A stretch of DNA of 5,348 bases, from positions 1-5,348 of the forward strand of contig QFQM01000276.1 in the NCBI GenBank assembly GCA_003243255.1, in the 5' to 3' direction. This DNA is from Flavobacterium psychrophilum. Its GTDB lineage: Bacteria > Bacteroidota > Bacteroidia > Flavobacteriales > Flavobacteriaceae. Within the stretch, counting starts at the first letter, position 1. Each line of letters starts with the position of its first letter. Shown here in pieces: positions 1 through 5,348 of the stretch. Below the pieces are notes generated by a model that was given only the letters and a program-made list of their open reading frames with translations, was not told the origin of the DNA and made no database searches. The translations under genes were made by a program, and so were the position numbers.

Positions 1-215
1 GTGGCATAACAATCGATAAAAATTCCTTTATTGCTCATGGCAGCCTCCTTTAAAACCGAATCCCAGGTAGTCGCAATCGACCAATTAACAGTATTCGAAT
101 CTACCGTTAAACCCAACACCACGCTTTTCTGTATACTTTGAGCATCTCCCTTAAGAGGAATAATATAACTCGTAACTATAAAAAAAAATACACTGGGAAA
201 TAGACGACTTATCAT
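1..215 (-). CDS. Secreted thioredoxin-fold protein, 5' part only (cut by left window edge)
   Basis: The frame starts at an ATG (215-213) and stays open for 71 codons to the left edge, so the C-terminus is missing because of the window, not a mutation. An in-frame stop lies three codons upstream, so no earlier start is possible. Residues 1-26 look like a signal peptide: a short basic start (MISR), a hydrophobic core (LFPSVFFFIVTSYIIPL) and a likely cleavage site near GDA-QS, so the protein should act in the periplasm or at the envelope. From about residue 51 the sequence WDSVLKEAAMSNKGIFIDCY followed by A-T matches the first helix and strand of thioredoxin-like domains of the Thioredoxin_7/DsbD-gamma kind, in which this strand normally runs straight into WCxxC. 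The active-site cysteines would be encoded just past the edge, so redox activity is inferred. There is no Shine-Dalgarno sequence, as is usual in Bacteroidota. A terminator separates it from the susD-like gene, so it probably has its own promoter. Confidence 0.75.
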   Translation of the reverse strand, partial: MISRLFPSVFFFIVTSYIIPLKGDAQSIQKSVVLGLTVDSNTVNWSIATTWDSVLKEAAMSNKGIFIDCYA

Positions 216-238
216 CGGGTATCATTTAATTTGTTCAT
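212..238 (-). other. Possible 8-codon upstream ORF overlapping the thioredoxin start
   Basis: On the minus strand an ATG at 238-236 opens a frame reading MNKLNDTR and stops at TGA (214-212). That stop overlaps the ATG of the thioredoxin-like gene as ATGA. The leader around it is A-rich (ATGAACAAATTAAATG), which in Bacteroidota is the usual kind of initiation context. This could give translational coupling or a small regulatory leader, but an ORF this short is easily a chance event and nothing else supports it. Confidence 0.15.
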
Positions 239-250
239 GTATATAGAGAA

Positions 251-285
251 GTAATTAAATACCCGTATCGGGGTATCAACCACAA
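251..285 (-). promoter_or_regulatory. Candidate promoter/regulatory region of the thioredoxin-like gene
   Basis: Read on the minus strand, this stretch has TTGTGGTTGA (285-276), 20 bases, then ATTAC (255-251), ending 35 bases before the start codon. The same two boxes with a 19-base spacer lie ahead of the susC-like gene. The position fits, since it falls between the terminator (301-324) and the gene start. The spacer holds a dyad, ATACCC (276-271) and GGGTAT (264-259), six bases apart, which could be an operator. No good match to the known Bacteroidota housekeeping -7 element TAnnTTTG was seen. The promoter call is inferred from the repeated motif and the position. Confidence 0.35.
259..276. 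repeat. Inverted repeat ATACCC-N6-GGGTAT, with a third half-site at 217-222
   Basis: The plus strand shows ATACCC at 259-264 and its exact complement GGGTAT at 271-276. A third copy, GGGTAT, lies at 217-222, one base from the start codon of the thioredoxin-like gene, and the direct repeat GGGTATCA occurs at both 217-224 and 271-278. As DNA this could be an operator dyad plus an extra half-site. If the whole stretch is transcribed, the middle arm could pair with either of the other two copies, giving mutually exclusive hairpins, one of which would reach the start codon. Arms of 6 bp are short, so chance is not excluded. Confidence 0.4.
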
Positions 286-298
286 CTATTATCAATAG
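286..298. repeat. Short palindrome CTATT-ATC-AATAG
   Basis: There are perfect 5-bp arms with a 3-base centre, immediately beside the TTGTGGTTGA box at 276-285. It could be part of a regulator site for the thioredoxin-like gene, but it is AT-rich and short enough to occur by chance. Confidence 0.2.
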
Positions 299-300
299 AT

Positions 301-324
301 AAAAACCCGGGGATTAGCCGGGTT
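301..324 (-). terminator. Intrinsic terminator after the susC/susD pair
   Basis: Transcribed from the minus strand, the RNA forms a 7-bp GC-rich stem, AACCCGG (324-318) with CCGGGTT (310-304), closed by a 7-base loop (CTAATCC). It is followed at once by further T residues, so the sequence reads GGGTTTTTATC. It lies 44 bases past the stop of the susD-like gene and 85 bases before the thioredoxin-like gene. The plus-strand tail is not T-rich, so the element is directional. It marks the likely 3' end of the susC-susD transcript, although partial read-through is possible. Confidence 0.7.
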
Positions 325-368
325 ATAGTGTAATGTGGGTATGCATGATCGGTTTTTCATGCTTTACT

Positions 369-1871
369 TTAGTAACCTGTATTTTGAGTTAACTTTCCGT
401 TCTTTAAAATTTCATCCTGAGGGATAGGAAACAAAGTCTTATAAGTTTTCCACTCACCACCCTTTCTTTTTGCGACTTCTGGCATAATTGAATCTGCTAA
501 ACCCAAACGCTTTATATCAAACCACCTATGTCCCCATTCAGAAAACAATTCAACACGCCTTTCCCGGATTAACTTCTCCATAAACACAGCACTGGAGATT
601 GATTGATCAAGATCAGGAAGTGGATTCGGAAGATCAGGCGTCGTCTGCGCCCTTGCTCTTTTTCGGAGTTCGTTCAGATCCTGTGCTGCTCCCGGAATAT
701 TATTCAGGCGCGCCCTTGCTTCAGCCCTTATCAAATATTGTTCACCAAGCCTGAAAATCACTAAATATTCCTTTAAGCTTGAGATCGAATTAACAGAATT
801 ATCTTGCAAGCCAATTTTATATTTGCCAGGATAGTGATAAATCTTTGATTGTACAGAAACACTATCTATCCATTTTTGGCGCCTTAAGTCTCCGGGTTCG
901 AAACCTTTCAAAAGGTCATCACTTAAATAAAAGGCATTCGTCCTGTTAGGGCCGCTTGACGGAAGAGTAAACAATCTGCCATCTTGAGTATTATAATTAA
1001 GCGAGGTCGGCTGCAGCTGCCAAATAGCCTCAGGATTATTCTTTAGAAATACTCTATTTAAAGATTGAAGGGAGAACCTTTTATTATCTGCAATAACTAG
1101 GCTGGCATACTCCTCAGCCTTATCCCATTTCTGGTTATATAAATAGACCCTAGCCAACAATGCTCTGGCTACGGCTTTTGTGGGCCTGACTCTTTCAGTA
1201 GTCACGCCACCCAAAGTGCCATCCAAATAATCTTCATGTAGAATCAATTCTGCCTCTGTTACATCTTTTACAATTTGCCCATAAATAACTTCAACAGACG
1301 CCCTCGACAATGTTTGGCTCAAGTCATAGGAAGTAGATAATACAAGTGGAACATCACCATATAGATTAATAAGATAGAAATAAAATAGTCCACGCATTAA
1401 CTTGGCTTCACCAAGAAGCTGGTCTCTTACTGCGATAGGCAAACTTTTAGTTTTTGTCAATCCCTCTATAGCAGCATTACAGGTATAAATATAACTGTAA
1501 GCACTTCTCCAAACCTCATACCCTGTAGATTGAATAGCCGACAGATTATTTCGATAATACGCTAATTGCCGGACGTTTGTTACCGTATTCCACATCATAA
1601 AATCATCAGCATAAGCCCCCGCAACCCAAGACGATATATGAGAAAAAGCAATCGTATTAGGCGCTTCACTGCTTATTTTTGAATAAATACTATTTAAAAC
1701 TGCAATTGCGGTTGCACTACTGGCATATGCATTTTGATTTGTAACACTTGTTGCCGGAGAAGCAACATCAACAAACTTTTTGCATTGAGGACAACAAAGT
1801 AGGCAGATAGAGATAATTAATAAATGTATGATTTGCTTAATTCGGAAGTTCATATTCAGGAATTTAATCAT
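369..1871 (-). CDS. SusD/RagB-family surface nutrient-binding lipoprotein
   Basis: This 500-residue protein has the usual length and architecture of the family. It acts on the cell surface as the hinged ligand-binding lid of the SusC-type transporter encoded just upstream. Visible features are an N-terminal hydrophobic export signal (about residues 11-27), then CKKFVDV from C30, the family's typical mature start. The SusD-like N-terminal region includes YADDFMMW (87-94) and the conserved block from E155 to L178 (LMRGLFYFYLINLYGDVPL). TPR-like helices follow at RALLARVYLYNQKWDKAEEY (236-255) and in the YLIRAEARARLNN region (379-391). The RagB/SusD C-terminal signature is ERRVELFSEWGHRWFDIKR (437-455), ending in PIPQDEILKN...QNTGY (482-500). 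None of C26, C27 or C30 has a canonical lipobox, which is odd. The start lies 4 bases after the SusC stop, indicating translational coupling. Met7 (1853) is an alternative start that gives a more typical signal length. The substrate cannot be predicted. Confidence 0.95.
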   Translation of the reverse strand: MIKFLNMNFRIKQIIHLLIISICLLCCPQCKKFVDVASPATSVTNQNAYASSATAIAVLNSIYSKISSEAPNTIAFSHISSWVAGAYADDFMMWNTVTNVRQLAYYRNNLSAIQSTGYEVWRSAYSYIYTCNAAIEGLTKTKSLPIAVRDQLLGEAKLMRGLFYFYLINLYGDVPLVLSTSYDLSQTLSRASVEVIYGQIVKDVTEAELILHEDYLDGTLGGVTTERVRPTKAVARALLARVYLYNQKWDKAEEYASLVIADNKRFSLQSLNRVFLKNNPEAIWQLQPTSLNYNTQDGRLFTLPSSGPNRTNAFYLSDDLLKGFEPGDLRRQKWIDSVSVQSKIYHYPGKYKIGLQDNSVNSISSLKEYLVIFRLGEQYLIRAEARARLNNIPGAAQDLNELRKRARAQTTPDLPNPLPDLDQSISSAVFMEKLIRERRVELFSEWGHRWFDIKRLGLADSIMPEVAKRKGGEWKTYKTLFPIPQDEILKNGKLTQNTGY

Positions 1872-1875
1872 TAAA

Positions 1876-4800
1876 TCATAAAACTACTTGTAGACCAACT
1901 GTGACTATTCTTAAGGGAGGAAGACCTATGGCTCCCGTTTCTGGATCAAGTCCATCAAACCCACTAATTGTAACTAAATTTTGTGCATTTGCGTAAAGTC
2001 GCACAGTGCTAAGTTTTATTCTCTTCGTAAATGCTTCTGACAAACGGTAACTTATAGACACATTCTTTAACCGTACAAAGGATGCATCAGAAAAAGATTT
2101 GTCACTATCCTTCATTAAGTAATACTCATTGGCATTAGAAGCTGTAGAAGTAAAATACTGTACTGGCCGGCCATCCCCAGGCGACTGCCATCTGTTTAGC
2201 ACTGATGAAGGTTGATTGACAAAAGCAAAACCAGGATACGGAGCTCCGCCAAAGTAGTTGGGAGCAATTTTCTTGGTGAACTGAATGAAACAGGAAACCT
2301 CGAAATTTAAGAAAGTAAAATTATTGGCCATCCCACCATACCATTCCGGCGATTGATCAATAAGGGAAGTTCTATCACTCGCAACAGGTGCAAAAGTTGG
2401 GTCTCCCTTACTATCCAAAACCTGGTATTTACCAGTAGTAGCATCGATCCCTGCATACCTATACCTCTTTAAAATAGATATAGGCTGCCCTATTACTAAT
2501 AAATTAGCATACGAACTATTAGCTAAGTTCTGAAACTCAATAAGCTTGTTCTCAGGTATCGTCAAGTTGAGGTCAGTACTCCAGGAAAAAGACTTGGTCC
2601 TTATATTGACAAGGTTGGCAGAAAATTGCCACTCTTTATTTTGCACCAAAGCAGGAAAATTCATGGCAACAACATTAAAGCCACTGTAATACGGAAGAAG
2701 ATAGGACAACAACTGATTAGAAGACCTGTTTACTATATAATTTACCGATACACCAAAACGCTCATTAAGAAAAGCCAGATCAAGCCCTGCCATTAATTTC
2801 TTGGTAACCTCCCATTGCAACATAGGATTGGAGTGCCCTGTCGGATTAAGACTTGACCCGCTTTGATAAGGAATACCGTAAGAAGTCGAATTATATAAAC
2901 TAAGATATCGATAGTTGCCAAATTGATCGTTTCCTGAGGTTCCGTAACTAAATCTCATCTTGCCATACTTCAAAATGGAAAAATGGTCTTTCATCCATCT
3001 GTTTTCGGTGAAGATCCAGCCCGCACCAACAGACCAGAAATTATGTAACTTATTCTCCTCCCCAAATCTGGAGCTCCCATCCCTCCGGCCAGATACATTT
3101 AGAATATAAGCATTCTTATAAATAAGGTTCACCCGTCCGAATAAGGCATTATACCGGTAAAGAGATTGCTCAGAGAAGTTGGTTTTAAGAGTCGTTGCAG
3201 ACCTCAAGTCCCTCAACAGGTCATCACTTGCATATCCTGTACCTTCAAGCACATATCCATTACTTTTTGCATGTTGCCAGGTGCCACCTAATACCGCATC
3301 TACCTTTATTTGATTGAAGTCCTGGTTGTAAACAAGTTGAGGCTCTATAGACCATGAGTTGGTTTTATTGAACGAATAAGTCGCCACTCGTCCAAAATTT
3401 ATCCTGTATTCCGGCTGAAGAGCATCCGGAGGCCATCCAGAAAACTCGTCAGTTTCCATTTTATTAAATCCGAAATTACTTTTTAAGACAAGCCCGGAAA
3501 GCAACCGGTAACTTAAACTTCCACTCGCAATAAGATTAGAGGTTAGGTTTTCGTACCCCCGCACCGCATCTATCAATGGATTTTCCCAAGTAGACACACC
3601 AGCTTCAGTTGGTTCCCAATTCAAAGTCCCATCTTCATTGTACAACTTAGGAGCAGTAGGAGCTAAAACAACAGCTTTCGATGCCAGATCAGAAGCAGGC
3701 AGCGTATTCTTATCAGACATATAATTAGCAACAATACCAAATCGAAACCTGTCGTTATTTGAAGTCCCATTCAGGCTTAGATGAACAGCCCCTCTTTTGT
3801 CATCAAACTTTCCGGGAAATACCGATGTTTGCCGTTGAAAAGTTCCACTGATCAAGTATTGCAGAGCTTTAGTCCCTCCGGATACACCTCCAGTCAAATG
3901 TAAGAATTGAGAAGTATTACCGATAAGCTCTTTTTGCCAATTAGTATAACGCGTAGTATCCCAGAAACCGTTAATATCATAATCCTCTTCAGCCACGCCG
4001 GAGTTATCATTATTGATCCCCTCTCTTCTTACCCGTAGATATTCCTTCGTATCTAAAAGATCAAGCGTGTTCACAACTCTTCCCCATCCTTGCTGAACAT
4101 TAATATCAACTTTATTTTGCCCGATTTTACCACGCTTGGTTGTAATGAGGATAGCACCATTGGCAGCACGCGAACCGTAAATAGCAGTGGCATCGGCATC
4201 CTTCAAAATATCAATACTCTCGATATCTGATGGATTGATATAGAACAAGGGACTCCCACTCCCTCCGGTAGCACTTTGTCCTCCCAGGAAATTCCCAAAT
4301 CCCCGGCCAACAGTTGAGATCATTTCAGAATTAAAAGGCACCCCATCTACAACATAAAACGGGTTGTTTCCACTGCTGATACTATTCAATCCCTGTATCG
4401 AAATATTTATCCCTCCACCAGGCAGGCCATTCAACTGATTTATATAAAGGCCGGGTACCCGCCCTTGTAAAGCAAGTAACGGGTTATCTATGGGCTGCTT
4501 TGCTATATCTGACGCCTTTACAGAAGTTACGTTTCCCGTATTAAAACGTTGCGAGGTCGTTCCATAAGCAATAACCTGAACTTCATCCAGCTTGCCCGTT
4601 TTCCCTTTCACTTGCACAAACAACTCTTTTTCTCCGGATACTACTCGTTCTTCAGGAAGAATATTTACCGCAGTCAATACCACAACAACTCCACGATCTA
4701 CTTTTATTTTAGCAACACCATCACCATTTGTAGCGCCAACTATTCTCTCCCCTTTCACTTGCACCGTCACTCCCGCCACCGGTTCCCCTTCCTCATTCGT

Positions 4801-5259
4801 CACCCTCACAATAACCTCTATAGGATCATCCTTGCCCAACATACCGGCACTTTGCTCATTAAACCGCTTTTCCTTCTTCTCCCTCCTCGCCAAAATGATC
4901 GTCCTCCCTTTTATAATAAAATCAATATCCAGTTCCTTCAGAACGCTCTTAAGCACCTCCTGAATATTATCCGACTTTATGTTCGCCGTAACGGGAGCCG
5001 CCTTATCTACAGTCGAGTTCAATAAAAAAACATAATTACTCTGCTTCTCTATCGTAGAACAAACCGCTTCCAGCGGTTGATTCTTTACATCGATAGAAAA
5101 CTGTTGACCATAAATATTCCCCCGCGCGGTTAAAAACCCGGTTAGTAATAGTAAAAATGTAAGCTTCATAACATTTACTATTTGGTGAAAAGCAGTTGTT
5201 CGCCGGCGCCTCTCATTGTGGTCAATAAGAAGCCCCTTGCCAGATGCAAAATGTTGCAT
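1876..5259 (-). CDS. SusC/RagA-family TonB-dependent outer-membrane transporter with STN signalling domain
   Basis: This 1127-residue importer spans the outer membrane and pairs with the SusD-like lipoprotein downstream. Domains in order: a basic N-terminal extension (RRRR at 17-20) and a hydrophobic export signal (about 31-51, MKLTFLLLLTGFLTA, likely cut near YGQ); an STN domain (about 53-123, FSIDVKNQPLEAV to IILARR); a carboxypeptidase-regulatory-like beta-sandwich (about 148-219); a Ton-box-like segment LDEVQVIAYG (224-233); a plug (about 240-378) with LQGRVPGLYI, NPFYVVDGVPF and the signature DIESIDILKDADATAIYGSR (345-364); then a beta-barrel to the end. The C-terminus has the family motif ASFVRLKNVSISY and LYANAQNLVT. 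The last residues, VGLQVVL, lack the terminal aromatic usual in outer-membrane barrels. The STN domain implies signalling to a FecR-type anti-sigma factor; no such gene is inside the window. An in-frame TAA lies seven codons before the ATG, so the protein cannot start earlier. Met31 is an alternative start. The leader is A-rich with no Shine-Dalgarno sequence. The substrate is unknown. Confidence 0.96.
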   Translation of the reverse strand: MQHFASGKGLLIDHNERRRRTTAFHQIVNVMKLTFLLLLTGFLTARGNIYGQQFSIDVKNQPLEAVCSTIEKQSNYVFLLNSTVDKAAPVTANIKSDNIQEVLKSVLKELDIDFIIKGRTIILARREKKEKRFNEQSAGMLGKDDPIEVIVRVTNEEGEPVAGVTVQVKGERIVGATNGDGVAKIKVDRGVVVVLTAVNILPEERVVSGEKELFVQVKGKTGKLDEVQVIAYGTTSQRFNTGNVTSVKASDIAKQPIDNPLLALQGRVPGLYINQLNGLPGGGINISIQGLNSISSGNNPFYVVDGVPFNSEMISTVGRGFGNFLGGQSATGGSGSPLFYINPSDIESIDILKDADATAIYGSRAANGAILITTKRGKIGQNKVDINVQQGWGRVVNTLDLLDTKEYLRVRREGINNDNSGVAEEDYDINGFWDTTRYTNWQKELIGNTSQFLHLTGGVSGGTKALQYLISGTFQRQTSVFPGKFDDKRGAVHLSLNGTSNNDRFRFGIVANYMSDKNTLPASDLASKAVVLAPTAPKLYNEDGTLNWEPTEAGVSTWENPLIDAVRGYENLTSNLIASGSLSYRLLSGLVLKSNFGFNKMETDEFSGWPPDALQPEYRINFGRVATYSFNKTNSWSIEPQLVYNQDFNQIKVDAVLGGTWQHAKSNGYVLEGTGYASDDLLRDLRSATTLKTNFSEQSLYRYNALFGRVNLIYKNAYILNVSGRRDGSSRFGEENKLHNFWSVGAGWIFTENRWMKDHFSILKYGKMRFSYGTSGNDQFGNYRYLSLYNSTSYGIPYQSGSSLNPTGHSNPMLQWEVTKKLMAGLDLAFLNERFGVSVNYIVNRSSNQLLSYLLPYYSGFNVVAMNFPALVQNKEWQFSANLVNIRTKSFSWSTDLNLTIPENKLIEFQNLANSSYANLLVIGQPISILKRYRYAGIDATTGKYQVLDSKGDPTFAPVASDRTSLIDQSPEWYGGMANNFTFLNFEVSCFIQFTKKIAPNYFGGAPYPGFAFVNQPSSVLNRWQSPGDGRPVQYFTSTASNANEYYLMKDSDKSFSDASFVRLKNVSISYRLSEAFTKRIKLSTVRLYANAQNLVTISGFDGLDPETGAIGLPPLRIVTVGLQVVL

Positions 5260-5280
5260 AGCTTTGGTTTGTTAAGATTT

Positions 5281-5314
5281 GTAATACGTTTCCTGTGTTA
5301 CATGTCAACCACAA
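5281..5314 (-). promoter_or_regulatory. Candidate promoter/regulatory region of the susC-susD operon
   Basis: On the minus strand TTGTGGTTGA (5314-5305) is followed after 19 bases by ATTAC (5285-5281), which ends 21 bases before the susC-like start. The same arrangement, with a 20-base spacer, precedes the thioredoxin-like gene. The stretch also contains TTGACA (5308-5303), 16 bases, then TATTAC (5286-5281), which resembles a proteobacterial sigma-70 promoter. Bacteroidota housekeeping promoters instead use TTTG and TAnnTTTG, and no good TAnnTTTG is present. Because the transporter carries an STN domain, an ECF-sigma promoter is a reasonable alternative, but I know no consensus firm enough to confirm it. 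Confidence 0.35.
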
Positions 5315-5343
5315 ACCACTGTTGGCGGCCACCAACAGTGGTT
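5314..5343. terminator. Perfect 12-bp inverted repeat, probable terminator of the gene upstream
   Basis: AACCACTGTTGG (5314-5325) and CCAACAGTGGTT (5332-5343) are exact reverse complements with a 6-base loop (CGGCCA). On the plus strand the hairpin is followed by CTTTT up to the window edge; on the minus strand it is followed by TTTGTGG and preceded by AAAAG. That arrangement is typical of a bidirectional intrinsic terminator. Since no plus-strand gene exists in the window, the simplest reading is that it ends a minus-strand gene lying beyond 5348 and insulates the susC-like operon. An operator role is the alternative, because it abuts the candidate promoter. Confidence 0.55.
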
Positions 5344-5348
5344 CTTTT

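Noticed and set aside
1..215. Thioredoxin-like frame as a truncated pseudogene
   Set aside because: The frame is open to the window edge and stops mid-codon there, so the truncation is due to the window.
343..362. Inverted repeat GCATGA-N8-TCATGC just after the susD-like stop, considered as a terminator
   Set aside because: The stem is only 6 bp and not GC-rich, with no T-tract after it on the minus strand. The element at 301-324 is a far better terminator.
216..368. tRNA, riboswitch, CRISPR or mobile-element sequence in the intergenic region
   Set aside because: Nothing beyond the terminator, short palindromes and candidate promoter was seen. There is no cloverleaf, no spaced repeat array and no transposase fragment or terminal repeats.
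4549..5025. Plus-strand open frame of 158 codons, and another at 4592-4963
   Set aside because: Both lie wholly antisense to the well-conserved N-terminal part of the SusC-like gene, have low-complexity compositions rich in serine, threonine, phenylalanine or asparagine, and show no recognisable domain. They are shadows of the real gene.
369..5259. Polysaccharide utilisation locus
   Set aside because: A SusC/SusD pair alone does not define one. No glycoside hydrolase, lyase, sulfatase or surface glycan-binding gene is visible in the window, and the pair could import peptides or other ligands.
5281..5308. E. coli-style promoter TTGACA-N16-TATTAC ahead of the susC-like gene
   Set aside because: It is a fair match by eye, but the primary sigma factor of Bacteroidota recognises a different consensus. 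It is kept only as a note within the candidate promoter entry.

Overview
The window is a classic Bacteroidota (Bacteroidetes) nutrient-uptake locus, read entirely from the minus strand. The evidence is an adjacent SusC-type TonB-dependent transporter and SusD-type lipoprotein, A-rich leaders with no Shine-Dalgarno sequence ahead of the starts, and moderately AT-rich DNA. The style of the SusC barrel and SusD C-terminus resembles proteins I associate with Chitinophagaceae and Sphingobacteriaceae (Chitinophaga or Pedobacter-like soil organisms). That placement is from memory, not from a search.

Layout in the direction of transcription (right to left). Positions 5348-5260 are a leader holding a perfect 12-bp inverted repeat at the window edge, followed by a candidate promoter. 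Positions 5259-1876 encode a 1127-residue SusC/RagA-family outer-membrane transporter with an N-terminal STN signalling domain. Four bases later, 1871-369 encodes its 500-residue SusD/RagB-family partner. Positions 368-216 are intergenic and contain an intrinsic terminator (301-324), then a candidate promoter with a dyad symmetry. Positions 215-1 are the 5' part of a secreted thioredoxin-fold protein that runs off the left edge just before the expected CxxC active site.

How the genes fit together: SusC and SusD form a bipartite 'pedal-bin' importer, with the SusD lid capturing ligand at the cell surface and the SusC barrel importing it with TonB energy. The STN domain on SusC indicates that it also signals ligand occupancy to an anti-sigma/ECF-sigma pair (FecR/FecI type), which would be encoded outside the window, probably beyond 5348. 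The substrate cannot be read from the sequence. No glycoside hydrolase or other degradative enzyme is visible, so this should not be called a polysaccharide utilisation locus on this evidence.

The core genes are an ordinary, well-known system. The most interesting non-coding signal is a two-part motif (TTGTGGTTGA, then 19 or 20 bases, then ATTAC) that occurs on the minus strand in front of both the susC-like gene and the thioredoxin-like gene. It suggests that the two transcription units, although split by a terminator, may share a promoter class or regulator.
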